DNA of 64,000 nt from Gremmenia infestans (taxonomy: Eukaryota > Ascomycota > Leotiomycetes > Helotiales > Hamatocanthoscyphaceae). Below are positions 31,254 to 43,059 of this stretch, in pieces. The notes beneath the pieces were generated by a model. The model saw only the letters and a program-made list of their open reading frames with translations. It was not told the origin of the DNA and searched no databases. The first letter of the stretch is position 1, and each line of letters opens with the position of its first letter. Location of the stretch: assembly GCA_032629725.1 (NCBI GenBank), contig JAFEVB010000020.1, positions 766,501 to 830,500 on the forward strand. Direction: 5' to 3'. The position numbers and the translations under genes were made by a program.

Positions 31254-33471
31254 ATGCGTTTATCATCCACAATCATCTCACTCGCTGCCGCGGCGTCCGT
31301 AGCAGCCCACCCACTTCCATCGAACAGCATCCAATGGACTGATTGTGCGAGAAACGTCCCAGAATCCGATGGCACCTTTAATTCCTCGACTGTTGATCTT
31401 ACCTCCCTTCCTTCAAATCTCCACTGCGGACAACTCGATGTCCCGATGGATTATTCGAAACCGTTTTGTGAGACGAATAAGATTACGCTTGGGCTTGCTA
31501 TGGTTCGACCTGCAAATCCTAAGGGTGGTTTATTTTTGTGAGTGATAACGTATTAATTAGTAGGGTGAGATGCTGATTTCACTTTTAGCAATCCTGGAGG
31601 AAGTGATGCAGGTGTCATTGTTGCGTGGGAAGTTGCGTTGAATATGACGAGTGCTTTTGACGGCTTGCTTGACTTTGACCTTTTCGGTGAGTCAATCGCC
31701 TACTTTGTTAATCATAGTCGGCATGAGACACATAACTGACACATTTTAGTTATGGATGTAAGAGGAACGTATAGTTCGAATCCCTTGAACGTTTCTCTGG
31801 ATACCTTAGCTGGTATTGGTGGCCCTTAGTAAATCTTTTCTGCCTACTCTCCTGGGGCCAAATTAATATCTGACATTTTTGTAGCCCAACAAATCATTCT
31901 GAATACGATGCTGTAAAGAATGCGTCTGCCGTGGTTATTCAGTCTTGGATTGATAATAGCTCCCCACCTGGCATTATTGAACACGTCGGAACGAGGGAAG
32001 TAGTGCAGGATTATGAGATGGTTAGACGAGCGCTTGGATACGAGAAGATTAACTTTCTTGGAGCTTCGCAGTAGGTTGGATACTTTTCCAATTGTGAATC
32101 ATGGCTCGGGATTGACGAATAGCAGGGGAGGCTTCCGAGCATCTCAATACGCGGCAACATTCCCACACCGGGTTGGCAATTTCGTAATGGACGCTTCTGC
32201 TCCTCATGGACGGGTAAGACATTCTTATGGCGGTTATAGAGAGCCTTTGACTGACTAACGTATATAGTCGATGTATGACCAAACACAAGACAGCATTGCA
32301 GGAATGAATCGAGTCATGCTCCGTGCTGATGCATACTGCCAAAATAACGCCTCATGTCCATTCCATTCTCAAGGGAAAGGCAGTGTCATCAAAGTCAGTC
32401 CCACCCAAAAAGGTCACCCCAATACGCATTGCCATGTTTCTAATTTTGGATACAGGCGGTCAAACAAATTATTGATACGGCAACACAAACCCCGTACCTC
32501 ATTCCTTCCTGCATTAACAGCACAACGTGCGCGCCGTATATCACGGATCTTGACATCCGAAGTGCCCTTCAAGGTGCTCTTCTCGGGTCGCCCGACTTTC
32601 CGGCTATTTTGAATGCAATAAACAGTACTTTGGCCGGTGATGCAAGCGCGTTTATTAGTCCACCACCGACAGTAGACAGTGTTGAATCCATGCCTTTGCT
32701 TTGCAATGACTATGGTACGCAGGAGCTCGCATATATTGTTTGTGCGGAGATGCTAATGTCGGGATGATAGACTACCCGAGGACGTTTGAGTATTTTAAAA
32801 AGTCGTTGGACGATGGACTCAAGGTAAATTAATAGCCAATGCAGCTCTATGTGCTTTCGCGTTCTGACTAAGTATAATAGAATGACACATCAGGGCTTGG
32901 CCTCACCTTAACTTGGCAAATTCAGGTATAACATTCCTTTGTCTTTCTCCGAATGTTTTGCTAAATAGCTCGTCAGCTTTCCTGTTCCGGATGGACATTC
33001 AAAGTACCCAAAGATAAGCGCATAAAGAGCAATCAAACCTTCTTGATGATTGCTGCAGATTTCGATGCGAGGTATTTCTCCGACATCTCCCAATCAAAGC
33101 CACCAACACTCGTGCTAACATTCGCACAGTGCACCGGAGGAGTGGACCATCTTCGACTGGGAAACTGCCCCCAACTCAGTTCTAGCCATCAGACACGGCG
33201 AGGACCATGTCTCATTTCCATGTACGTTCTCACCACCCTTCATCTATTCTTAGACCCTTGCTAAAGATAAATAGTGGTGGATCAACCATCTACGAAAATG
33301 ATGAACGAGTTCTTGAACAGTGGTAATTTACCAACTGCACAGAACTCGAGCCAAGTAACGGTATATACGCATGGCATGAAACCCGCACCGATTTCAGATC
33401 CGTATGAAGTCCCAACAGGACCCGAGGCTGGCGATGTTGATAGCGGGGCTGTGGTTGAGATTACTTTTTAA
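31254..33471 (+). CDS. secreted TAP-like alpha/beta hydrolase (tripeptidyl aminopeptidase type), 533 aa, 12 exons
   Basis: Exons 31254-31537, 31589-31686, 31750-31828, 31885-32070, 32126-32213, 32268-32393, 32456-32714, 32771-32823, 32881-32925, 32977-33071, 33130-33221 and 33275-33471 total 534 codons in frame. The first ~18 residues are a signal peptide (RLSSTIISLAAAASVAAH). The oxyanion region reads FFNPGGSDAG, then VMDVRGT. The nucleophile elbow G213-A-S215-Q-G is created by the acceptor ending at 32125. Asp434 (MIAADFD) and His460 or His464 (RHGEDHVSF) complete the triad. The C-terminal TAP-like domain has several Cys (LSCSGW, PSCINSTTC). The family trims tripeptides or hydrolyses esters outside the cell. 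Twelve exons are many for this family. The substrate is unknown. Confidence 0.88.
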
Positions 33472-33598
33472 AGATATGGAAACCCGTGGTTCTAGTATAT
33501 AGATTTTGGTTTTGATAGATTGTGGTAATATACCTTTGGAGAGGTTTTCAACTGGGGGTGGGGGGGAGGGTGGTGTCTAGACGCTAGAAGGATTGTTT

Positions 33599-33660
33599 AT
33601 AGGGGCTGTTCGCTAAACTTAGGGGTATGGTCGCTAAGTTCTTAGCGAGTGGGCCCCTAT
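33599..33660. repeat. 62-bp nested inverted repeat (hairpin or miniature element)
   Basis: Outer arms ATAGGGGC...TCGCTAA and TTAGCGA...GCCCCTAT are inverted copies with small mismatches. Inside, TCGCTAAG-TT-CTTAGCGA forms a perfect 8-bp hairpin. It lies 130 bp after the hydrolase stop. It could be a small transposon footprint or an RNA hairpin in the 3' untranslated region. Confidence 0.65.
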
Positions 33661-33813
33661 TCAGGAGATGTTATTAATTTGGAATGTAAATACAAGCAAT
33701 GATATTCCTATATCACGTAACGAAGAGGCTATAATGAACATACGTAAAGATTGTGTACTATAAAAACAAATCATCACTTCCTCCAGCATTCTCTCTTGGC
33801 CCAAGATAACATC

Positions 33814-34888
33814 CTACGCAAAAGGATTCCATCCGCTCTCAACCATCGCGAGCGCTCTTTTGGTAGCTTCATCCAAGCTATCATTTGGCAAACCAATCAA
33901 GGAATTGTGCAACCCTTTGCTAGTTTCAAAATCACCATCACCATTCTGGAAGAAAACGCGAGTGTACATTGCCCTCGCAAACCCCGTTCGGTCGCCTTTC
34001 TTCATATCCTCAATTCCCTTCTTGTATCTCTCAATACTTGGCTCGGAAACAATATCCCAGTCCTCGTCTGTCGTGCCCTTGACTCGATGAACACTGTCCA
34101 GCATGTCTCGCTGGCTAACCCTAAAGCTCGAGACATAAAGCGGCTTGTCCTTCCACTGCGACACAGTTGGAAACTTGTCATTCGCATCTTCCGGTATCTC
34201 CTTCAAGCTCAACAGCCCGGCTAGAGCGCGTCCGCAATTTCTCCACGTACTGACGTTAACGACCGTCTTTCCATCGTCGAAGAATGTGACTTTCTTGTCT
34301 TTGAAATCGAAACCAAATTGCGCCGGCCCCAACGCTAAACTCCACTCGTACCAGAAGCCGCAGCACATGGCAACATAAGAACTAACGCCTAGACTCTTGA
34401 TATCGTCGCAGATTTTGCTAGCGCTACCATAGAGATATTCCTTTGCAAGCTTCTCGTTCGTAATATCGTACCCGAAGATGTTAGGCATGATATAGGGAAC
34501 ACCCGCCTTCGCGGCAGCCTTAACGATATTTATCTGCATATCAGCAGGTGCCCGAACACCCATGGTTATGACGAGGAATTGCTGTCCCTTCAAAGCCGAG
34601 ATAAGAGAATTCTCATCGTTGTAGTTGATCTGAGCGATCTTGACACCTTCGGGAACTGTGCTCTTACTGTCTGCGCGTGTCAAAGCCGTGACTGTGTGCT
34701 TGCCGGTCTTGATTAGCTCCTCCGCAAAGTGCTTGCCAATGTTACCACCCGCCTGTTACTACTGTTAATCAGGATTCACGGGACAGACTAAAAAAGATTG
34801 CGGTGCGTGTACTTACCCCAACGATAGCAACTTTCTGGATGTGGTTGATAAAGCCTGCAGGCTGATCTCTAGCGTATTTATGCGACAT
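33814..34888 (-). CDS. NmrA-like NAD(P)-binding protein, 336 aa, 2 exons
   Basis: Exons 34888-34817 and 34752-33814 (337 codons). Splicing builds the dinucleotide-binding motif VGAGGNIG (residues 23-30). Then come TALTR (after beta-2) and VITMGVRAPADMQINIVKAA, then AGVPYIMPNIFGYD, all typical of atypical SDRs of the NmrA/isoflavone-reductase type. The usual SDR Tyr-x3-Lys is absent, as in NmrA. The family includes redox sensors that bind regulators and true reductases. Which applies here cannot be told. It is the left-hand neighbour of the glycosyltransferase/UbiA/P450 group but is separated from it by 1.9 kb. Confidence 0.88.
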
Positions 34889-36481
34889 GTTGCGTTAAAT
34901 ACGTAAGGGAAAGGCCCTCAATGTTGTGCTTGATTTTGGAGTTCTTAGGAGACTTCGGATTACATTCCTTAAGGATGATGGTGGTTCATGATTAAAATTT
35001 CAAACTTATATATACGCGGTTGGCAATGCGACACGGGGTTTAGGCAATATTGAGTTTCGGGGTTAGAGAGATTACGGAGTTTATATTGGTATGTATTGAG
35101 GCAAAAGCAAGGTTACTGGGAAATTGCGCTAACTACGATTCGTTTTTATATCACTGCTATTCGTCTGGCAATTTAGTAAGCAATTCTAAACTCCATGGAG
35201 TATATTCCTAACTCCAGAGTCCGATTTGGATATAGTTGTAATCGATGTTATCTTACAACAGACAGAGAATATTATGACCATAGTAAGCAAAATTCCAGCA
35301 TTTTGAAGAGCAAGTATCCACATCAGTAGCCAAAATTTCACTTTAAATTTCTCAAGTCTGAGATATCACATGAGGTGCCACAAGTGTACTACACACGTGA
35401 TGTCAGCCTTAGTACTAGCGCCATTGCGACCTGAATATTGCCTTCGGGTTTCTTCCTAGCAAGCTAGTTAAGTATTATACCTTAATATAGATCTCTACCT
35501 AGACCTCACGTCTTTCTATATGGCTTCTAGAGAGAAAATGTCTTTGAATACAAGAACAATAAACGGCGGGCAGCTCCAACATGCATTCACTCAACCTAGT
35601 AAATATAGTATTGTAATGGGTCTTCTGGGGGTCACGTGCTTCACCATTGCGCAGGACTAACGCAAACGAAAACACCACAAAATAAAACACAAGGACAGAA
35701 GAGGTTATAAGTCAAAGAAGTGACCGAGAAGCAGAAGTGTAGAATTCGATGCCTGGCTAATCCAGCATTCGTAGAAGAACTTATAGTGTAGACGAGCCCA
35801 ACCAGCCCAAGTGGGCCGGGCCAAACTGAAATGAAAGATGGAGAGCTATATCTCCCCTCTATAGTATAAAACAGATAGTCGGAGCAAATCTCTAACTTCT
35901 AGCGTGTAAAATAATTTGAGTTGAGTTCCGTACAGAACATTTACTCAGATATATTCAGTTATACTTAAGTCTATCAAAGTCGCTTGAGTACTTGCTTACG
36001 CTACTTGCGCAGAAACTTTGTATCAAAAGTTTATCTTCAAACAAGCTAATAAGTTCTTCATAATACACTCGTAATAATACAATCTGGGGAATCAGGCTAA
36101 TGAATATATGGAAAATTTCCTTCCGGCTAAGGGATTTAAGCTCAAAGCTCCTAATGAAAAGACTTTCGCTTTTTTCTTGCAGAAGCCAGAGAATATCAAC
36201 TTGATCTGATATGGCGACATGCATATAATCAGTTCATCGGAGCGCAAATATTGGAGTTCATGGAACTCCTCTGTTTATTACCTGCCGTCTTCGCAATTGT
36301 ACTATTGCTGGTAGGCATATTCTGTCAGCAAACGAGATTTGGTCTTTTGTTGCAAAGCTCAAATTAATATCATTTGTTATTCAGAAGGAGGAATTCGACG
36401 ATCCACAATTCCTGACAATTGCTCTTTTTCTATTTGTGCGCCTGTAACAGCTTACTGTCTGCCACACTGATGAGTCGAAAA
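34889..36481. other. AT-rich intergenic region, no gene seen
   Basis: About 1.6 kb, distinctly AT-rich and full of stops in all frames. No transposon frame, tRNA or conserved block recognised. It marks the left border of the glycosyltransferase-to-glycosyltransferase interval. Confidence 0.45.
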
Positions 36482-36608
36482 TAGCGGTGAAACCCCTGGT
36501 AATCCCTGGAGTTAGTGGGCTTGCCGCTCTTTTTCAGCGCTAAGAACTACGAACCCTCCCCCACAGCTTCCCCCACAGCAGTGTTGCCTTGGGGTTTTTA
36601 GCGACAAG
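36482..36608. repeat. imperfect inverted repeat, possible miniature element
   Basis: The left flank (GCGGTGAAACCCCTGG) and right flank (CCTTGGGGTTTTTAGCGAC) are partly inverted. The interior contains CGCTAAGAAC, the complement of GTTCTTAGCG found in the 33.6-kb hairpin. The shared core suggests a related element, but arm identity is weak. Confidence 0.35.
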
Positions 36609-36783
36609 GTAAAACCAACCTAATCCGGCCAACTACTTCCCCCAAATATTTCCCTATGTCTGACAGCGCGGCTTATTCCTAGCAATGGTTTTCATGGCGG
36701 GAATTTTAGTCTAACTACTATACTTATAATTGTCGACATTTTTCGAGCCTAAATAAAACCAATAATCACCAGTCACAGCCATA

Positions 36784-37995
36784 ATGGGTTCGACAGCGGA
36801 AAACCCACCCCCGGTCCAGCCTTCTGACGAGCAGATCATCGCCGACTTACAAACTTTCAAGCCTATTGACCCAAAGTCCGAAAGAAACATTTGGGCATTT
36901 TGGGATCAAGGGATCGCAGCCTGCAAACCTTGGTGCCAGCGGAATATTATCAGTTGGGCCCGAAGGCACAGTAGCTGGACAGTTCGCGTGCTTGACACCA
37001 CAGAAGGCTCACCAAATCATTACTCCAATTACATTCCCAATACTGTCGACTTCTTCCCCGATGCATTCATCAAACGTACTATGGCGGGCATCCATGTCGG
37101 CCCTCATGCTGCCGACTTGATCAGGCTTCCGTTATTGTACCTGTATGGGGGTGTCTGGCTCGATGTCGGGTTTACTCTCTTCCGCGGGTTAGACGACCTC
37201 TGCTGGTACAAGCTCGAGGACGCAGAAAATACGTTAGAGCTTGCAGGATTCAAGATGACAATATCATCCGAGACGGGCATGTTCTGGAACGGCTTCATTG
37301 CTTCGAGGAAGGGCTGTGCTGCAACCAAGCATTGGCATGACACTTTTTTGAAGGTGTGGGAAGGTACAGATAGCACAACGGGTATGAGTGGCCACCCGCT
37401 CCTACGCCATCTCCCCCGCTACGAAGTACCCTCCGCTACGGGCAAGCCCCCCGCTTTTCAGTATGCACACTTTGTCGACTACCTGGCACAAATGTTCTGT
37501 CTTGAGCGGCTCCGCCACATCCGCGATCCGGTTATAGAGTGGGATGGCCCTGCCGTTTTCTCTCAGAATGTACTTCTCTATGAGTGTGTCAGTGAAGTGT
37601 ACTGGGCGCAACATCTAACTCATTGGGATGGTCGTAAGCAATTTGAACTGCTCAGTCGTCAGCAGGAAGGAGCAGAGCAGGATGATAAGTTTAAGGAAGC
37701 TGATGCTTTCGTGAATGGTATTCTCGGCATATCGTCGACCATGAAACTGTCTCATGGCTTAGTGACAGAGGAAAGAGAGTATCTTGCCCGAATTTGGGAT
37801 GATCCTGAAAATGTGGAAGCAGATAGAAAGCCAGGAACCTTTGCGGCTCATATGAGGTGGGCGAGCATACACTTTCAACAAGATCGGGAGTTGAGTCCCG
37901 TTGCCTTGGCATTGCGGGAGGATGCTTTACTGACGGGTGGACTTTTTGAAGCTGTGGGAAAGCCTCACCCGCACTGGGAAAGCGAAAAAGAGTAG
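36784..37995 (+). CDS. Caps_synth/GT32-like glycosyltransferase, 403 aa
   Basis: Single exon. The fold of sugar-binding GT32/capsular-polysaccharide-synthesis proteins is visible: NIWAFWDQGIAACKPWCQRN (~35-54), SWTVRVLDTTEGS, and AADLIRLPLLYLYGGVWLDV (~106-125). GT32 enzymes usually have a D-x-D after YGG; here it reads LDVGF, keeping only the first Asp. Such enzymes transfer a sugar from a nucleotide donor. No signal peptide or membrane helix is evident, so it may act in the cytosol. A divergent paralogue lies at 46.7 kb with the same architecture. The start has a good context (ATAATGGG) and the frame is closed upstream. Confidence 0.85.
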   Translation: MGSTAENPPPVQPSDEQIIADLQTFKPIDPKSERNIWAFWDQGIAACKPWCQRNIISWARRHSSWTVRVLDTTEGSPNHYSNYIPNTVDFFPDAFIKRTMAGIHVGPHAADLIRLPLLYLYGGVWLDVGFTLFRGLDDLCWYKLEDAENTLELAGFKMTISSETGMFWNGFIASRKGCAATKHWHDTFLKVWEGTDSTTGMSGHPLLRHLPRYEVPSATGKPPAFQYAHFVDYLAQMFCLERLRHIRDPVIEWDGPAVFSQNVLLYECVSEVYWAQHLTHWDGRKQFELLSRQQEGAEQDDKFKEADAFVNGILGISSTMKLSHGLVTEEREYLARIWDDPENVEADRKPGTFAAHMRWASIHFQQDRELSPVALALREDALLTGGLFEAVGKPHPHWESEKE

Positions 37996-38387
37996 CTAGT
38001 GTTAGGCTAAGAGAGTAAGTCAATGTAAATATTACATTTTTAATACTGGGTATTTGTGTCAAATATGAATACATTAACGCTGTCACTGTAGCCACCAACG
38101 AATAATTTGTCCAATTCCATTATAAATATGCAGAGGATGGAATTGTAAAAACTCGGCTTTCTAAACCCCTTCAAAGTCCAAAATCCAAAATCCAAAATCC
38201 TTGCTGCTCTCAGTTTGTCGGTCCTCTTTTTGAACCTCAATCTATTTACAGTATAAGCACGTTCAGAGATGAAAATCTAAAAACAAGACACACATTTGAA
38301 TGCAATCCCGCCTTTAGGTGCTATGCTATGACATAGCCCAAAGTTGCTCCCTTCGAGGCAATATTGATAGTCCTCTCGCTGGATCTA
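37996..38387. other. intergenic, contains a short tandem repeat
   Basis: Convergent 3' flanks of the glycosyltransferase and prenyltransferase genes. The only feature is the 7-bp repeat at 38177. Confidence 0.5.
38177..38197. repeat. (TCCAAAA)x3 microsatellite
   Basis: Three perfect 7-bp copies in non-coding sequence. Confidence 0.85.
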
Positions 38388-39406
38388 TCATTGTTTGACC
38401 AAAGTTGATTGCGCCCACAGAATGGGCACAAGTCCAAGCAGTGAAGATACCCCCCATGCAGTATTATGGCCCTTAGGATATTTCAATATCATAATATAAC
38501 CGACCATTGTTACACCAACCCGCACAATACTTTCCAGGAGTAGAGTAAGGTTAACATGGATGCCTGTCCCAGTAATCACTACGCCTTTCGTGGTCAAAGT
38601 GTCAAGAAGCATTCCAAAAGATGTCACGAGGAACATTGTATTCCTTTTACCAAGTCTTGCTGGAAGCGTTTTCATGTCGTATTTGGTGTCTTCTTCTATA
38701 TCTCTTATATCGCATGCTGTCTCCCGGATGAATTGATAGATGGCTGTAACCAAGATGGTCTTTGTACGAAGAGAAGATTCGGTACACTGTCCGCGGTTAT
38801 GGCAGAAGTAGAACATGCTGGTTTCTGCTGTAACATATGTCATGCAAACGGCTACCGTAAGCGATTTTGCTTCACGAAGCTGAATCATATAAGTACATAC
38901 ACATTCGCGTCTAGGATTGGAGAGACATACGATAGTTTTCGGTTTCAAAAGAAGAAACCCGGAAGAAGAGGAAAAGAATGGGAGGCAAGGTGTTCCCCAA
39001 CCCAAACCAATGAACGCGAATCGGTACATTTGTATCGCAGGCTGAAGTCCGCAATAAAACGTGCAGACCAAGGTAATTGTCCACAAGGAGTATACCCAGA
39101 GACGCCAAACCCATTTTCGAGGCCGATCGCCCAACGGGATGTCTTTGTATGTATCAACAGCTGATTGGTATAGCGTCAGTATTTATTAAGCAGAAGTGAT
39201 ATTCATTCTGACCCACAGTCAACAAGAGTGGTAGCAGCAGTTAACATTCCTAAAAGTGCCCCAGGGAATTGGTAAGTTCCAGTGGCAATATGGCTGGCCC
39301 CGATGGTAGGCGATAGATGTCCCAAGGCCATCAGAAATGGCAAAACCCCAAGGCTGAAAAAGGTGTTTCCACCTGAAAGCTTTGCCATTGTTGTTGTTTG
39401 TTGCAT
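38388..39406 (-). CDS. UbiA-family prenyltransferase (or UbiA-type terpene cyclase), 303 aa, 3 exons
   Basis: Exons 39406-39217, 39160-38931 and 38879-38388 sum to 304 codons. The protein is strongly hydrophobic with about 7-9 membrane helices. Splicing creates the first Asp-rich motif D63-S-V-D66-T-Y-K-D70 followed by LGDRPRKW. The second motif is D197-I-R-D200-I-E-E-D204 followed by KTLPARLGKR. Both bind the Mg-diphosphate of a prenyl donor, as in UbiA, homogentisate and fungal meroterpenoid prenyltransferases. Between them, LLKPKTI-LREAKSLTVAVCMTYVTAE matches the conserved family segment. The acceptor (aromatic acid, polyketide) or cyclisation activity cannot be read from the sequence. Its own start region is short (~62 aa before motif 1). 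It is divergent from the P450 across 1.5 kb. Confidence 0.88.
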
Positions 39407-40901
39407 ATTGATTCATCGACAGCTGTTGAGATGGGATCTACTTGATTCTAGGGAGACTTGAGTTTATTACTTAGAACAAATAATGCTAATTGTCAGGCTC
39501 GCATGTTACAGATGCAGATTCTTCTTAGTATCCTAGCCTTTCCTCCCTACATGGAAACTTCTCGCCGTTACCAACGAATAGGAAAACAAACACAACTGCA
39601 GGCGTCTTGTCTGGCGTGGACCTTGCTGATACCAGATACAGCGGCCGGTGGCGCTCTAGGGCATGTGAGATCGGCATTACTATTACCTTTAAGCTCGTGT
39701 TTTATCATAGGCTAGAAAGCTACATGCTCACTGCATACTCACCTACGGCCACGCCGGTGTAACAGCTTGTGAGACTTCAATATTCACCCCAGGAACAGAT
39801 TCCTTAGCTAGTAGCTTCGTAAGGACCATATCTCACCTCAAAGGCAACATAGCAGAAGGGTCTTGCGAGGCCCAGTAGCTTCCTAGGTTGCTGCTGGTTG
39901 TATGCCAGCTCAGATGTTATACGTTGATTAGCTTAGTTCGTAAAAATAGTGTGTGTTGTCAAGATGTGGTTAATTTATAAGTTGAGATTTAGGCTCCTTT
40001 GGCTTTTGATTAGTCAATTCGTGTGGTGAAACTGTGCTGTGCCACTCCTAGGGCGGTGCGGGGTGAGAAATACTTGCAGTAGCCCCGAATATAGTGATTG
40101 TAGATCCCACAACCCCGCCAGACCCCGCTGATAACAACAACCCCACTACTCCAAAAGGTCCTATAGCGGGGGTATTTGCACGTAAGTGGCGCTAATATCA
40201 ACACCGGTGCCTCCCTTCTCTTCACCTAAGTGGTTCGTAAAAAACGGGAAGAAGATGGGAAGGGACGGGAAAGGCTTTCCATGGACAAATGCATGTACTC
40301 TCAACCGTTGCGTTTGCAAAACGCTGTTGCCTAAAAGCAGGACCTAGCTCGCAATATGCCTCTATCGCTCGCTCCAAAGATTTAGATGGACCAGAGTAAG
40401 ACGTTGAACAGAGTTATTATGTACTACACAAAAATGGTACTAAGAAAGGATTTTGTACATTTCTGGCCCTGACTCACGTACAACGTATTGAATTCACTCT
40501 CACTTCAAAACTTAATTTTAAGTTTGTCATTTGCTCGGACTCTGAGGATTAATGAGTGACTGACTTTCTGAGCTATCCGAGTACCAGGTGACACTGATCA
40601 CGGCTATCTTACTAGACTTGCTGACAGGCCTGGAATCCTTCTACTCCCTGTACGTGTACCCCACCAAGTCATCCTGCTAAAACAGCGATGCCTTCCTCTT
40701 CTGGCGTAGTTACCCCCTCATCTCCCAAATAAACATCTCATTTATGGAGTATTTGAATTAGTATGCTTGGGCTATCAGACCCTGTCGCACCGATCAGCGT
40801 AGTAAACAATAAACTTTCGACGTCTTCGCTCTTTTCCTTCAATAATACAAAACTTGACCTGAATATCATCTTGGACCGCATTGTCTTTTGGAAGGCTAAA
40901 A
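39407..40901. other. divergent intergenic region, no gene seen
   Basis: 1.5 kb between the prenyltransferase and P450 starts. Short frames only. It holds both promoters. No recognisable regulator site or transposon. Confidence 0.45.
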
Positions 40902-42662
40902 ATGGATTTCTACACTTCACTGCCATGGCAAACACTTGCTCCTAAAGCTGTGGCTTATGTTACGGTGGGAACACTGATTGCCTGGTTTGTATACCTCATT
41001 GGACCGGCATTGCGCGCCTCACAATCGAGTAAATATGAAGGGTTTGAATGGGTAAAAGGAGAGCGTGGGCTCTCTAACTTCTTCTCGGTTGCGTATGAGG
41101 TTATTTTCAGAGCAGAGGGTTTATTTATCACAGCATACGAGAAAGTGAGCAGGTTGATTCTCTGTTTTATATTGACATTCGCTGACATAGTAGTTCCGCA
41201 ATACGGTTGACAGACCATTCCTGATTCCGTTCCCCCATTCGAATACTGGATTCATGCTTTTGATGCCCGTGGAGCTTATTGGCGAATATGCTCGACAGCC
41301 AGAATCTGCAGTGTCATTTAACAAATATGTTCGTGAAGTGATGCTCGCCAAATACAGCTTGTTTGGACAGAATGTCTTAGACAACAACATTCAAAAACCG
41401 ATTGTTTACCGGGAGCTTTTCCAAAAACTTGGCGATAAGATGGGGATGATGAATGAGGAGATGGTTGGAGCATTAGACAAGTTTCTTGCTTCACAGCTCA
41501 ACGGGAAAGGCGAGATGCAAATCAATATGTGGGACACGGCAACGAAATTCTTGTCACGCACAAGCAATAGAATTATCGTTGGCTACCCTCTATGCCGCAA
41601 CCAGGAATATTTAGATGCAACAGTTCATTATGCAGTCAACATGTTTTCAATCGCTCTGTACATGAGATTCATCCCGCCGTTCCTTCGACCGTACGTATTA
41701 GAATAGATCCTCCAGTGAAGCTGATACTAACCCCCAGCAGTTTGATCGCACCTTTGGTCCAACGGCCCCTGAAACGAGACCGAGATATAGTGCTCAAACA
41801 TGCCACTCCAATCATCGAAGAACGCAAGAAGATTATCGAAGGAGCAGAAGAGAAAAACGTGGAACCTAATCTTCCGGTATGTCGCTTCAATATCTTATTT
41901 CAAATTTCCATAAAATTGATTGGAACTAACAACTCTCTGCAGAATGATCTCCTTAGTTCTGCAATGAAAGCTGCACGAAAGGACCCCAACGCACGCCTCG
42001 AGTATACAACAATAATGCTAGTGAATAGGGTTCTCGCCTTCAACTTCTTGCAGTCTTATTCCAACACACTTACACTCACCAATCAAGTATACGATCTTAT
42101 CTCTCTACCAAAGGGCAGGTTCGAGGAGACTATTACCGCTATGCGCAAAGAAATCAGCGAAGCGCTCGAAACAAAGGAGGGCTGGACTCATGAGTTTGTG
42201 AACAACTTACCCGTCATGGATTCATTTCTACGCGAGAGTCTACGTGACAACCCGATCGGTGAGGTTGGACTTGAGCGAACAATTGTCAAAAAAGATGGTT
42301 TCACTTTCTCAAACGGTCTCCACGTGCCTTATGGCACAACTCTCGCCTCGCCACTTAAGGCTATTCAGCACGATGCCAAAAACTACCCCGGAGGTTTCAA
42401 TCCAAAGCGATCTCTCGAAGATCCGAATCACCCAAAGTCAACAGATATTGGCCCTGACTTCTTGAACTTTGGATTGGGTAGGCCCGCATGTCCAGGACGA
42501 TGGTTTGCTGCCAATCTCCAAAAATTAGCTCTGTCGCATCTCGTCATGGACTACGATTTCGAGCGTGTCGATGTTAGACCTGCAGGAGTGCGAAAAGTTA
42601 CGCTGGTTGAACCTTGCGGCAGGTCCCTGATTACGCTCAGGAAACGAGAAATACAAGCATGA
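40902..42662 (+). CDS. cytochrome P450, 531 aa, 4 exons
   Basis: Exons 40902-41144, 41194-41690, 41741-41876 and 41943-42662 give 532 codons. An N-terminal membrane anchor (VAYVTVGTLIAWFVYLIGPAL) points to the ER. The K-helix E-x-x-R is in FLRESLRDNP (~390) and the heme loop is FGLGRPACPGRWFA, with the thiolate Cys near residue 473. Sequence around these motifs (MDSFLRESLR, STDIGPDFLNFGLGR) resembles fungal P450s of gibberellin/terpenoid and ent-kaurene-oxidase-like type. The I helix, where such enzymes have IHTTS, reads QSYSNTLTLTN, so the usual oxygen-activating Thr context is altered. Together with the UbiA gene this suggests oxidation of an isoprenoid product (inference). Confidence 0.92.
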
Positions 42663-43059
42663 AACATATTGTCGAGGGCTAATATTTTGTCGGGCTCAAT
42701 AGATGCACCTGCTTTTCATCAAAGTTTTCTTTTCAATAGGTGATGCTTTAATTCAGCGTACAGAAGTATTACGAAGTATTCGTTAGCATTATGAGTTCGG
42801 ATTTATCTGCTCAACAGTCTGAGAGCTCTATCTAGATCTTCTTGCCTGTTATCAATACTTAAGCCTTTCGATAAGGAAAAAAACAGGCCTTGCACTATAT
42901 GGAAAAACATCAAAATACCCACAAGGGTGAATATGCCTATTTGCGTATCCAAGTAGTTAGTTCAGACTATTCCTTGTTCACCTTTGGCCACGAGAGTAAT
43001 ATGTTTTGTCATAGCAAAGTCAGCCTATTTGACCTGTTTTGGATCCTAGCAACGCTTCT
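42663..43059. other. intergenic, no gene seen
   Basis: The 3' flank of the P450 running into the dead reductase. Nothing recognisable. Confidence 0.45.

Noticed and set aside
34889..36481. AT-rich stretch considered as a RIP-mutated transposon
   Set aside because: No inverted ends, no transposase or reverse-transcriptase blocks and no repeat within the window. AT bias alone is not enough.
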